Part shown: positions 32,702 through 41,877 of the stretch, in pieces | How positions within the stretch are numbered: the stretch's first letter is position 1 | Layout: the number at the start of each line of letters is the position of its first letter | DNA from: JANXUR01 sp038229415 | GTDB lineage: Bacteria; Acidobacteriota; Terriglobia; Terriglobales; Acidobacteriaceae | NCBI GenBank assembly: GCA_038229415.1 | Contig: JBBROM010000004.1 | Location: 186,001-250,000 of the forward strand | Length of the DNA stretch: 64,000 nt | Reading direction: 5' to 3' | Notes under the pieces: generated by a model | The model's input: only the letters and a program-made list of their open reading frames with translations | What the model was told of the DNA's origin: nothing | The model's database searches: none | Translations under genes and position numbers: made by a program

Positions 32702-34792
32702 GTGAAGATCACTCGCTGCTTTTTGCTCGCTATACTCTGTCTCACGCTCAGCAGTCTTGCCCTTGCCGATGAGGGCATGTGGCTGCTGAATGCTCCGCCG
32801 CGCGCCCGCATCAAGGCCAAGTACCACTTTGACGTGACGCCCGCCTTCCTGGAAAAACTGCAACTCGGCTCGGTGCGCTTTAACAATGGCGGCTCCGGCT
32901 CGTTCGTTTCGCCGGACGGCCTCGCCTTCACCAACCATCATGTGGGCCGCGTTTGCCTGCAGCAGCTTTCGACGGCCGCAAAAGACTTCATCAAGGACGG
33001 CTTCTACGCGAAGACGCAAGCCGAGGAAGGCAAGTGTCCTGACCTTGAATTGAATGTGCTGCAGAAGATTGAGGACGTGACCGCGCAAGTGCAGGGCGCA
33101 GCCAAGCCCGGCATGAGCGACGCCGAAGCCGGACAAGCCCAGCGCGCCATGCAGACTGAAATCGAAGGCGATTGCAACAAGAAGACCGGGCTGCGTTGCG
33201 ACGTTGTCACGCTTTATGCTGGCGGTGCTTATCACCTCTATCAGTACAAGAAGTACACCGACGTGCGCGTGGTATTCGCACCGGAAGCGCAGATGGCGTT
33301 CTTCGGCGGCGATCCTGACAATTTTGAGTATCCGCGCTACGATCTCGACATCTGTTACTTCCGCGTCTACGAGAACGACAAGCCGGTACATCTGGAACAT
33401 TATCTGGAATGGGCCAAGCGAGGCGTGAAAGATGGCGACTTGATTTTTGTCTCCGGACACCCTGGCCGCACCGAGCGCCTGCTGACCATGGCTGAGCTCA
33501 ACTTTCTAAAAGATGTACAGACCCCGCTCTTGCTCGACGTTCTGACCCAGCGCGCGCATATGTTGCACGACTTCGCCAACATGTCGGCGGAAAATGCACG
33601 AGTTTCGAGCGATGATTTGTTTGGCATTGAAAATTCGCTCAAGGCCTTCAAGGGCCGCAATCTTGGCCTGCATGACGCCGAACTGATGGGCGGAAAAGCC
33701 GAGGCGGAAGCCAAACTTCGCAAGGCGATTGACGCTGACCCCAAACTAAAGGCGGCCTATGCGGGCGCATGGGAAGCGACGGCCAAGGCGGTGGAAACAG
33801 AACGCCGTATCTATATGCCCTACTACTTTCTCGACCGGGCGTCGGGCAACCTAGTGGGCGATTTGATGGGCGACGCCAAGGCTCTGGTGCGGGTTACTGC
33901 GGAAAAGCAGAAGCCCAGTGCCAAACGTCTGCGCGAGTATGGTGATGCTCGACTTGCTTCGTTCGAGCAGGGACTGCTCTCCGAAGCGCCTGTCTACAAG
34001 TCGCTGGAAGAAGCGTCGCTGAAGAATTGGCTAAGCATGGCGCAAGCCAAGTTGGGCAATGACAATGCTGTGTTGCAAAAGATTCTGCAGGACCGCACTC
34101 CGGAAGCTGTGGCGAAAGATGCGATTGCCAACACCAAGCTCGATCAGGTTGCCGTCCGCAAGCAGCTTTACGAGGGTGGGCCGGATGCCATCGCGGCGAG
34201 CAATGATCCGCTGATCGTGATTGCGCGGACGATTGATCCTGACACGCGCGGGCTGCGCAAGCAGTTTGAGGATGAAGTGGATTCGGTGATCCGCCAGAAC
34301 TCAACGCAGATTGCCAAGGCGCGCTTTGCGGTGCTGGGCACTGACACTTATCCCGACGCTACGTTCACTCTGCGACTGAGCTATGGCGTAGTCAAAGGCT
34401 ACAGCGTGGACGGCAAGACGATTGCGCCGCTGACCAACATGGGCGGTGCTTTTACTCACGCCGCTGAAAACGGCAACAAAGACCCGTTTGAATTGCCGAA
34501 GAGTTGGTTCGACGCGAAGAGCAAACTGGATCTAAAAACGCCGTTCAACTTCGTCTCCACAGCGGACATTATTGGCGGCAACTCTGGTTCGCCGACGGTG
34601 AATCGCAAGGGCGAAGTCGTTGGCATCATCTTTGACGGCAACATTCAGTCGCTGCCGTGGGACTTCGCCTACGAAGACAAGGTGGGTCGTGCCGTCAGCG
34701 TAGATTCACGGGCGATTCTGGAATCCATGCGCAAGATTTATCACGCCGATGCGTTGGCCAATGAACTGGAAGGCAAGGCCAAATCGAAGTAG
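32702..34792 (+). CDS. Peptidase S46, dipeptidyl-peptidase 7-like
   Basis: 696 aa from the GTG at 32702, behind AAGGAGAC; the frame is open 72 nt further upstream. The signal peptide is FLLAILCLTLSSLALA. The N-terminal strand DEGMWLLN is typical of S46; SPDGLAFTNHHVG carries the catalytic histidine, MAFFGGDPDNFEYPRYDLD the aspartate, and IIGGNSGSPTVN the serine. Eighteen residues after that serine the sequence reads FDGN; in Porphyromonas DPP7 this position is Gly (hydrophobic P1 preference) and in DPP11 it is Arg (acidic). DPP7-type specificity is therefore expected. It removes dipeptides from peptides in the periplasm. Confidence 0.9.
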   Translation: MKITRCFLLAILCLTLSSLALADEGMWLLNAPPRARIKAKYHFDVTPAFLEKLQLGSVRFNNGGSGSFVSPDGLAFTNHHVGRVCLQQLSTAAKDFIKDGFYAKTQAEEGKCPDLELNVLQKIEDVTAQVQGAAKPGMSDAEAGQAQRAMQTEIEGDCNKKTGLRCDVVTLYAGGAYHLYQYKKYTDVRVVFAPEAQMAFFGGDPDNFEYPRYDLDICYFRVYENDKPVHLEHYLEWAKRGVKDGDLIFVSGHPGRTERLLTMAELNFLKDVQTPLLLDVLTQRAHMLHDFANMSAENARVSSDDLFGIENSLKAFKGRNLGLHDAELMGGKAEAEAKLRKAIDADPKLKAAYAGAWEATAKAVETERRIYMPYYFLDRASGNLVGDLMGDAKALVRVTAEKQKPSAKRLREYGDARLASFEQGLLSEAPVYKSLEEASLKNWLSMAQAKLGNDNAVLQKILQDRTPEAVAKDAIANTKLDQVAVRKQLYEGGPDAIAASNDPLIVIARTIDPDTRGLRKQFEDEVDSVIRQNSTQIAKARFAVLGTDTYPDATFTLRLSYGVVKGYSVDGKTIAPLTNMGGAFTHAAENGNKDPFELPKSWFDAKSKLDLKTPFNFVSTADIIGGNSGSPTVNRKGEVVGIIFDGNIQSLPWDFAYEDKVGRAVSVDSRAILESMRKIYHADALANELEGKAKSK

Positions 34793-34813
34793 ATGTGAGT
34801 TGTGGTTTTTGTG

Positions 34814-34847
34814 CCCCGTCCGGGCTGTGCCTGGGCGGGGTTTTTAT
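34814..34847 (+). terminator. Rho-independent terminator after the S46 gene
   Basis: CCCCGTCCGGGC (34814-34825) pairs with GCCTGGGCGGGG (34829-34840), allowing G-T pairs, and TTTTTATT follows. It belongs to the repeated hairpin family also seen at 22954, 25278 and 35331. Confidence 0.8.
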
Positions 34848-34934
34848 TTGTGGCGATGGCGAAGAATTTCTTGCGAAACTTTTCTGCGCTTCGCGTATAG
34901 TACGACTCACAAAAATTTCCCTTCGGGAGCAAGC

Positions 34935-35285
34935 ATGAAAATTGTCATCTGGATTCTCCGCGTTCTGTTGTGCGTGGCATTCCTCAATTTCGGCATGAGG
35001 AAACTAATCGGCGACCCCATGGCCGTAGAAATGTTCGGCAAGATCGGATTCGGCCAGTGGTTCCGCTACCTGACCGGAGTGCTGGAAGTGCTCGGCGCTT
35101 TGTGGGTGATCATCCCGCGGTTTTCGGTTGCAGGCTCTACGCTGCTGGCTTGCGTGATGGCCGGCGCGGTGTGCACGCATCTGTTTATCATTGGGATGAA
35201 CCCTGTGCCAGCGCTTGTGCTGCTGTGCGTAAGTTTGCTGCTGACGTACTTGCAGCGGGATGGATTTGGCAGGTTGCTGGGCTAA
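34935..35285 (+). CDS. DoxX family membrane protein
   Basis: A 116-aa protein from the ATG at 34935, behind TCGGGAGCAAG. Four hydrophobic segments (about residues 3-22, 44-62, 67-87, 92-108) match the four-helix DoxX/MauE fold. FGMRKLIGDP and YLTGVLEVLGALWVI are typical. Members are inner-membrane proteins linked to thiol or redox homeostasis in mycobacteria, but most are uncharacterised. It is a single gene between two hairpins, so probably monocistronic. Confidence 0.83.
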   Translation: MKIVIWILRVLLCVAFLNFGMRKLIGDPMAVEMFGKIGFGQWFRYLTGVLEVLGALWVIIPRFSVAGSTLLACVMAGAVCTHLFIIGMNPVPALVLLCVSLLLTYLQRDGFGRLLG

Positions 35286-35330
35286 AAGTTAGAGATATAG
35301 GATCGCGACCGATAGCCAGATTTTAGGTGC

Positions 35331-35361
35331 CCCGTCCAAGTTCAGCTTGGGCGGGATTTTG
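35331..35361 (+). terminator. Terminator after the DoxX gene
   Basis: CCCGTCCAAG (35331-35340) pairs with CTTGGGCGGG (35345-35354) around TTCA, followed by ATTTTGG. Member of the repeated hairpin family. Confidence 0.7.
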
Positions 35362-35416
35362 GTATAACCCCGCTACACTTCTTGCTCCTTTTCCCGTCGG
35401 GTAGAATCCAAAGAGC

Positions 35417-38275
35417 ATGCAGACCCCGATTCCCCACGCGCCAGCCCTGCGCCGCAGCCTTGTACGTCTGATTTCGTTGGCGCTTTGCCTCGCGTTAGCC
35501 GGGCCGCTTCCGCTGGTGGCGCAAGACAAGCTGCCCCCAACGTTTCCGCTGCCGCAGGATTCTGGACGGGCCGCGCTCACGCAGGTGTTGCGCAAGTTGC
35601 AAAACACTGGGCGGCTGATGCAGGTGGACGCGCATCCTGATGACGAGGATGGCGGCATGCTGACGCTGCAAGCGCGCGGACGCGGCACCAGCGTGTTGCT
35701 GCTGACCCTGACTCGTGGCGAGGGCGGACAGAACAAAACCGGCGGCAACCTTTTTGATGCGCTCGGCATTCTACGCACTGCCGAACTAACCGCGTCCAGC
35801 AAAACCTATGGTGCGCAACAGCGCTTTAGCCGGGTCGCCGATTTCGGCTACTCCAAGACCGAAGCCGAGACGCTGGCGAAGTGGCAGAGCGAAGACGGCA
35901 CTCCCGGCGGGGTGGCGCTCGAAGACATTGTGCGCGTGATCCGCACCTTTCGTCCTGACGTGCTGACCGCGCGTTTTTCGGGTACGGAAGGCGATGGCCA
36001 CGGACATCACCAAGCGAGTGCGCTGCTGACGAAAGAGGCCTTTCGCGCCGCCGCTGACCCCAAACAATTTCCTGGACAGATCGCACTCGGCCTGATGCCG
36101 TGGCAGCCAGCTAAGTTTTACAACGGCGTGCTGCCATGGCTCGACAAGGCTGACTATACCGTCGCCTACAAGACGACCACGAAGGATTCCGCGTTGGGTA
36201 CAACTTATGCCGCATTCGGACTCGAAGGCTTGCGTCATCAGCTTTCGCAGGGTGCCGGAGGATGGAGCCTCGGCGATGAGGATCGCTACTCGAAGTATGT
36301 GCTGCACGATACAGTCCTATCTAGACCTGCGCTGGCCGCGGGCGAACATGAAGCTGACTTATTCGATGGCATAGATATAACCCTGCCAGGTTTAGCGAAG
36401 CGCCTTGGCAGCGAGGCAGCGTACGCTCCGTTTCTTGCTCCTGTGCTGGAAGATATGCAGCGCGCCATCGCCAAAGCTGCGAAGGAGGCTGACTCCGATC
36501 CTTCCAAAGCCGTCGCGCCTTTGCTGGAAGCAGCTCAATCGCTGCAGGCGCTGCTGCCACGTGTGGAATCCGCTGCACTTACTCCTCTCGCGAAGGCCGA
36601 TCTGCTTGACCGTTTGCGCGAAAAAGACGAGCAACTCAACGATGCGATTCGGCTCAGCTTGGGTGTAACCCTAGACGCCGTGGTGCAGACAGCAGCCGCG
36701 CCCGGCGCGCCCTCTGCCTTGGATGCGCAAGCCCCGAACGTCGCAGCGCCCGGACAAGCGCTCACGGTTGTCGCGCACTTCCACAACGGATCACGTTGGA
36801 AGGTGCGTGTGGATAGCATCACACTTGATGGCCCGCCCGACGCGGGCGGAACATCAATGCCACCCGAGTCATTCGTAGAAAAAAGCTATCTCGGCCCTGA
36901 TCGTGTAATAGAGCCAGGGCAGGACTACTACGCTAACTTCCGCATACGCATTCCGAAAGATGCAGCGTTCACTCGCCAGTACTGGCATCGTGAAGATCCT
37001 GAAACCTCTACGCTGAACACGGTGGACGATGCGCGCTGGCAATCGCTGCCATTTCCGCAGCCTCCGTTTCATGCACGCGCTTCGTACTCTGTAGTGGGCC
37101 TGGATCACAAGCCGCAAGAGCTGAACTTTATCGGGCATCCGCTGTCGTTGAGCAAGGGCAAGCAGACTACAGGTGCGGAGATTGCAGCCGTCGTCACGGT
37201 GCCGTTTGTAGATGAACATGCTGCGGAGCATTCGCGTCCGCTGGCCATCGGGCCGGCGTATTCGCTGCTGCTTGATTCGCCCACGCAAGTACTGGCGGCG
37301 GGCTCGACCGCGCCGATTCACGTTGGCGTAAGCGTGCGCTCGAATCAGCCAGGTAACTCGCAAGGCAAGGTGGCGTTGTCGCTGCCGAAGGGCTGGACTA
37401 GCGAACCGGATTCGAAGGCAGTATCGTTTGCCGGGCGCGGCGACGAAAAACGGGCGGAGTTTCTGGTACACCCCTCCAGTACGTCCGAAGGACGCGCGGA
37501 AATTTCGGCTAACTTACTGGCAGGTGGCGCATTGTATGATCTGGGTTACTCGCTGGTAACTCGCGCGGACTTGGACGCTTTCTATTATTATCAGCCTGCG
37601 CTGCAGCGAGTGCGGATTGTAAATGTCAAACTGCCTGAGCATCTCGCGATCGGTTATGTCACAGGCGCGGGCGATACCATTCCCACTGCGCTCAAACAGC
37701 TTGGCATGGATGTAACTGCGATTACTCCGGATGAGCTTACTCCGACGAGCGCCAAGCCGCTTGATCTTGGTCGCTTCCAGACGATCGTGCTTGGTATTCG
37801 CGCCTATGAAGTGAGCAAAGATTTGTCCGCTGCGAACTCTAAGCTACTCGAATGGGTCAAGCAAGGCGGCACACTCATCGTGCAATATAATGCCGATGTC
37901 GCTGCATTCAACACTGCTAAGGTTACGCCTTACCTACTTACTCTAAGCCGGACGCGAGTCAGTGTGGAAGAAGCGCCGATGGAAGTGCTGAAGCCGAAAG
38001 ACTCGCTGTTCCAGACGCCGAATGTGATTACCCAGTCAGACTTTGACGGCTGGGTGCAGGAACGCGGCCTCTACTTTGCCAGCGAATGGGACAAGGCGTT
38101 CGAGCCGCTACTAAGTTGCAACGATCCCGGCGAAAAACCACAACAAGGCGGGCTGTTGCGCGCGCGTTACGGCAAAGGCCTGTATATCTACACTGGATAC
38201 GCTTTCTTCCGCCAGATTCCGGCAGGCGTGCCGGGGGCGGTGCGGCTGTATGTGAACTTACTGGCCCAGAAGTAG
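35417..38275 (+). CDS. Secreted PIG-L (LmbE-like) deacetylase-family protein
   Basis: A 952-aa protein with an N-terminal signal peptide (ISLALCLALAGPLPLVAQ). Residues about 60-220 hold the PIG-L/LmbE domain: VDAHPDDEDGG is the zinc-binding HPDDE motif and GDGHGHHQASALL provides the further histidine. A helical region (about 290-420), two beta-rich Ig-like parts, and a C-terminal segment with a Rossmann-like GYVTGAGDTIPTAL follow, a common arrangement in acidobacterial and Bacteroidetes homologues. PIG-L enzymes remove acetyl from N-acetylglucosamine-type groups; here the target is extracellular and unknown. Confidence 0.86.
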   Translation: MQTPIPHAPALRRSLVRLISLALCLALAGPLPLVAQDKLPPTFPLPQDSGRAALTQVLRKLQNTGRLMQVDAHPDDEDGGMLTLQARGRGTSVLLLTLTRGEGGQNKTGGNLFDALGILRTAELTASSKTYGAQQRFSRVADFGYSKTEAETLAKWQSEDGTPGGVALEDIVRVIRTFRPDVLTARFSGTEGDGHGHHQASALLTKEAFRAAADPKQFPGQIALGLMPWQPAKFYNGVLPWLDKADYTVAYKTTTKDSALGTTYAAFGLEGLRHQLSQGAGGWSLGDEDRYSKYVLHDTVLSRPALAAGEHEADLFDGIDITLPGLAKRLGSEAAYAPFLAPVLEDMQRAIAKAAKEADSDPSKAVAPLLEAAQSLQALLPRVESAALTPLAKADLLDRLREKDEQLNDAIRLSLGVTLDAVVQTAAAPGAPSALDAQAPNVAAPGQALTVVAHFHNGSRWKVRVDSITLDGPPDAGGTSMPPESFVEKSYLGPDRVIEPGQDYYANFRIRIPKDAAFTRQYWHREDPETSTLNTVDDARWQSLPFPQPPFHARASYSVVGLDHKPQELNFIGHPLSLSKGKQTTGAEIAAVVTVPFVDEHAAEHSRPLAIGPAYSLLLDSPTQVLAAGSTAPIHVGVSVRSNQPGNSQGKVALSLPKGWTSEPDSKAVSFAGRGDEKRAEFLVHPSSTSEGRAEISANLLAGGALYDLGYSLVTRADLDAFYYYQPALQRVRIVNVKLPEHLAIGYVTGAGDTIPTALKQLGMDVTAITPDELTPTSAKPLDLGRFQTIVLGIRAYEVSKDLSAANSKLLEWVKQGGTLIVQYNADVAAFNTAKVTPYLLTLSRTRVSVEEAPMEVLKPKDSLFQTPNVITQSDFDGWVQERGLYFASEWDKAFEPLLSCNDPGEKPQQGGLLRARYGKGLYIYTGYAFFRQIPAGVPGAVRLYVNLLAQK

Positions 38276-38410
38276 AACATCTACCACGGAGGCACGGAGA
38301 CACGGAGGAAAGCAACAAATGATTTCTTCTAAGTGCCCTGAGATATTAGCTATTGCATAACTCGAAATCGGAGTTTTTCTCTGTGTCTCCGCGGTAGATA
38401 TTAGCTAGCC

Positions 38411-39883
38411 ATGCCAACACCGCCTCAGCCCGCGCTTGTCCGTGACCTGACGCTTCGTCAGGCTACTTCGCTTAACATGATTGACATGATCGGCGTGGGC
38501 CCGTTTCTTACCATTCCGCTGATGCTCTCGGCGGCGGGTGGACCGCAGGCTATGCTGGGGTGGATTCTCGGCGCGCTACTGGCAGTGTGCGACGGACTTA
38601 TCTGGGCTGAGTTAGGTGCGGCCATGCCGCAGGCGGGCGGATCGTATCGCTACATCCGCGAGATCTATGGTGCCCGCAAGCTGGGGCGTTTGCTGTCGTT
38701 TCTATTCATCTGGCAGCTTTCTTTTTCCGCTCCGCTTTCCATTGCTTCGGGATGTATCGGACTCTCGCAATATGCTTCCTACATCTTTCCGAGCCTTTCG
38801 CATGAAATTTTCGCGCACACGCTCTCGCTTAATCTGCCACTGATTGGTGTGCTGGACCTGCGCACGGTGGCCACCAGCGGCACGTTCGTCGCGCTCGGCT
38901 TGCTCGCCTTCACGGTATTTTTGCTCTATCGCCGCATCAGCGCGATTGGACGCTTCTCTAGCTTGCTGTGGGCGGGCGTGATGCTCACCATCGCGTGGAT
39001 TTTGTTTGCTGGCATCACCCACTTCAACCCTGCGCTGGCTTTTGACTTTCCTCCCGGCGCATTCTCGCTGACGCCTGCATTCTGGCAGGGCTTGGGCGCT
39101 TCCATGCTGATCGCCGCCTACGATTATTGGGGCTACTACAACGTCTGCTTTCTCGGCGGCGAGGTCCGCGACCCGGTCCGCACGATTCCGCGCGCGCTTC
39201 TGCTTTCCATTGTCATCGTCGCGTGTCTATATGTAGTGATGAACATCAGCATTCTGGGCGTGGTTCCGTGGCGCGAGGCCGCCACGCTGAATCCCGGCGG
39301 CGCTCCGTTCTACATCGTCTCCACGTTTATGCAGCGGATTTATGGCGGCTGGGCGGGGCAACTCGTCGCGGTGCTCATTATGTGGACGGCGTTCGCCTCG
39401 GTGTATTCCCTGCTGCTGGGCTACTCGCGCGTGCCTTATGCAGCGGCGCTTGATGGTAACTATTTTTCCGCACTCGCGCGTGTGCATCCCGAACATCGCT
39501 TCCCACATATTTCTCTGCTGATGCTGGCGTCGGTGGCTGCGCTATGCTGTTTCTTGCGGTTAGGTGACGTGATTAAGGCTCTGGTGGTGATTCGTATTCT
39601 GTTGCAATTCCTGGTGCAAGGTTTCGGTTTGTTGTGGCTGCGTTTCCGTAGGCCTGAGTTTCCGCGTCCGTTCCGCATGTGGCTGTACCCGATTCCAGCG
39701 CTGGTTGCGATTGCCGGATTCATCTTCATCCTGTTTGGCCGCCAGAACTTTCAGCGCGAGATAAAATTAGCTTCGGTGATCCTTTTCGCAGGTCTTACGG
39801 TGTATTTCGTGCGCGCCTTCCGCAGTGGCGACTGGCCCTTCGCTCGTGCAACTACCCCCGGCGCAGAAGGCGAGGCCCTGTGA
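38411..39883 (+). CDS. APC family amino acid permease
   Basis: A 490-aa transporter with about 12 hydrophobic segments. TSLNMIDMIGVGPFLTIPLMLSA is the TM1 signature with the unwound glycine motif; GGSYRYIREIYG follows as in basic/neutral amino acid permeases. It moves an amino acid or amine by proton or sodium symport or exchange; the substrate cannot be read. The stop overlaps the next gene's GTG start by 4 nt, so the transporters are one transcript. The region before it (38276-38410) carries an ACCACGGAGGCACGGAG repeat. Confidence 0.87.
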   Translation: MPTPPQPALVRDLTLRQATSLNMIDMIGVGPFLTIPLMLSAAGGPQAMLGWILGALLAVCDGLIWAELGAAMPQAGGSYRYIREIYGARKLGRLLSFLFIWQLSFSAPLSIASGCIGLSQYASYIFPSLSHEIFAHTLSLNLPLIGVLDLRTVATSGTFVALGLLAFTVFLLYRRISAIGRFSSLLWAGVMLTIAWILFAGITHFNPALAFDFPPGAFSLTPAFWQGLGASMLIAAYDYWGYYNVCFLGGEVRDPVRTIPRALLLSIVIVACLYVVMNISILGVVPWREAATLNPGGAPFYIVSTFMQRIYGGWAGQLVAVLIMWTAFASVYSLLLGYSRVPYAAALDGNYFSALARVHPEHRFPHISLLMLASVAALCCFLRLGDVIKALVVIRILLQFLVQGFGLLWLRFRRPEFPRPFRMWLYPIPALVAIAGFIFILFGRQNFQREIKLASVILFAGLTVYFVRAFRSGDWPFARATTPGAEGEAL

Positions 39884-41160
39884 GCGATATGCCGTTAGTA
39901 CAACCAGTTTCCGTGCCCGTGCCTAAAACTATCTCTGCATTCGCGCCGCTGCGCGAGCCGCTGTTCCGCATCCTGTGGATCGCCGCCGTTATCAGTTACA
40001 TCGGAACGTGGATGCAGCGCATCGGCGCGGCTTGGCTGATGACGCAGCTGACGACATCGCCGCTGCTGGTCGGACTTGTGCAAGGGTCGGCGGGGTTGCC
40101 TGCATTTTTATTCATGCTTCCGGCGGGCGCGCTGGCGGACATGATGGATCGCCGGAAGCTGCTGCTCTATACGCAGTGGTGGATGGTGTTCGCTGCGCTC
40201 GGCCTCGGCATTCTTACGGTGATGCATCTGACGACGCCGTTCCTGCTGATTCTGTTCACGTTCCTGCTGGGCATTGGCGCGGTTCTGAATGATCCCGCGT
40301 GGCAAGCTGTTACACCGGAGGTCGCGAGGCCTGAACAGCACGCCGCGGCCGTCGCGCTCAACTCCGCCGCCTTCAACGTAGCCCGAGCCGTTGGCCCGGC
40401 GCTCGCCGGGATCGTTGTCGCCGCCAGCGGCAGCGGCTTGGCGTTTCTCATCAACGCGGCCTCGTTCTTTGGCGTGATTGTTTTTCTGTATTGCTGGAAG
40501 CGCCCGCAAACCGTGCGCGCGGTCCCGGTCAACATCCTCGGCAACATGGGCAGCTTTATTGCGGATGGCATTCGCCATGCTTCTGGATCACGCCATGTGA
40601 AGAGTGTGCTGATTCGCAGTGTTGCCTTCAGCAGTTGCGGAGTAGCGTTGCTCTCGCTTTTGCCGATCGTCTGCCAGCCTTACGGTGCCACCGGATTCGG
40701 GCTATTGTGGGCGTTCTTTGGCATCGGGGCGCTTAGCGGCGCATTCGTGCTCGCCCGCCTGCGTCGCCACTTCTCGCTGGATGTTACTGTCGCTGCCGCC
40801 ATCGCCGTATTCGCGGTTATGACAGGATCGCTTGGCCACGCCCCCAACTTCTCCGTCCTGTGCGGCATCACCTTTGTATCTGGCATGGCGTGGATCGTGA
40901 TTCTCGCGAGCCTAAACGTTACTGCGCAAACCATGTGTCCTCCGGCGATGCGGGCGCGCGCGATTTCACTTTACCTCTTAGTGTTGCAAGGCGGCATGGC
41001 GCTTGGCGCGACAGTTTGGGGAGCCATTGCATCGCGCGTTGGCATTTCCACCGCCTTGGTTGTCGCGGGCGTTGCTCTGGTTGCCGGACTCGCGCTGGTG
41101 CCTACACACCGCTTGGTCGCGCAGCCACTCACCGAACCCGCTGCTCTGGTTCCGGAGTAG
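39880..41160 (+). CDS. MFS transporter (EntS/MFS_3-like)
   Basis: A protein of about 426 aa, started at the GTG at 39880, which forms a GTGA overlap with the permease stop and has GGCGAGG just upstream; an ATG at 39889 is an alternative. Twelve hydrophobic segments are visible, with PAGALADMMDRRKLLL as the loop 2-3 motif A of major facilitators, and MRARAISLYLLVLQGGMALG in the second half. EntS-type exporters move siderophores or drugs. Coupling to the amino acid permease suggests uptake and efflux of related compounds, but this is speculative. Confidence 0.85.
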   Translation: MSDMPLVQPVSVPVPKTISAFAPLREPLFRILWIAAVISYIGTWMQRIGAAWLMTQLTTSPLLVGLVQGSAGLPAFLFMLPAGALADMMDRRKLLLYTQWWMVFAALGLGILTVMHLTTPFLLILFTFLLGIGAVLNDPAWQAVTPEVARPEQHAAAVALNSAAFNVARAVGPALAGIVVAASGSGLAFLINAASFFGVIVFLYCWKRPQTVRAVPVNILGNMGSFIADGIRHASGSRHVKSVLIRSVAFSSCGVALLSLLPIVCQPYGATGFGLLWAFFGIGALSGAFVLARLRRHFSLDVTVAAAIAVFAVMTGSLGHAPNFSVLCGITFVSGMAWIVILASLNVTAQTMCPPAMRARAISLYLLVLQGGMALGATVWGAIASRVGISTALVVAGVALVAGLALVPTHRLVAQPLTEPAALVPE

Positions 41161-41198
41161 AATTTTACTGACCCTGCTCGACATCCAAGGAGAACTCA

Positions 41199-41762
41199 AT
41201 GCGCCGACTTGCCCTACTCATGCTGCTACTGACTGCGTCCTTCGCCTTCGCGCAAGATGCCAATTCCAACGCTAAGAAGGAACCGCCGACGGTCGCCTCC
41301 GTCCTTGATCGCAGCTATTCCGGCATCGAAGGCGAATTGGTGCCCGCAGTGGAAGCCATGCCAGAAGAGAAACTCAACTTCGCTCCCACGGCCGGCGAGT
41401 TCAAGGGCGTTCGCACCTTTGCGCAACAGGCCAAGCACATCGCGGCGGTGAACTATCTGATTGGCGCGTCCCTGCTGGGTGAGAAAGCACCGGTGGATAC
41501 CGGCGGAGAAAGCGGCCCGGACGCGATCAAGACCAAGGCGCAGGTCGTCCAGTTTCTGAAAGATTCATTCGCCTACGGACACAAGGCAATCGCCACGGTC
41601 ACCGCGGCGAATCAGCTGGGGAATGTGAAGAGTCCATTTGGCGAGGGAGAGATGAATCGGCTAAGCCTGGCGGGCATTCTGACTTCGCATGGCTTTGACC
41701 ATTACGGCCAGATCGTCGTTTACTTGCGGATGAATGGGATTATTCCGCCCGCCAGCCGGTAG
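41199..41762 (+). CDS. Secreted DinB family protein
   Basis: A 187-aa protein with a signal peptide (LALLMLLLTASFAFAQ) and a four-helix DinB domain. AKHIAAVNYL and HGFDHYGQIVVYLR supply histidines in the places of the DinB metal triad. Several DinB proteins are thiol-dependent S-transferases; no activity is shown for secreted ones. CAAGGAGAAC precedes the ATG. A terminator follows at 41785. Confidence 0.83.
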   Translation: MRRLALLMLLLTASFAFAQDANSNAKKEPPTVASVLDRSYSGIEGELVPAVEAMPEEKLNFAPTAGEFKGVRTFAQQAKHIAAVNYLIGASLLGEKAPVDTGGESGPDAIKTKAQVVQFLKDSFAYGHKAIATVTAANQLGNVKSPFGEGEMNRLSLAGILTSHGFDHYGQIVVYLRMNGIIPPASR

Positions 41763-41784
41763 TAGCTCGTTAACGGAACATAAG

Positions 41785-41812
41785 AGGCAGGCCACGCGGC
41801 CTGCCTTTTTGC
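41785..41812 (+). terminator. Rho-independent terminator after the DinB gene
   Basis: AGGCAGGCC (41785-41793) and GGCCTGCCT (41798-41806) pair perfectly and are followed by TTTTGC. Confidence 0.85.
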
Positions 41813-41877
41813 TTTCCTTCCCGCTCCGCCTTCGCTATTATGTGCCGTCTGATACTTCTGCTGGACTGGACGCCCTT

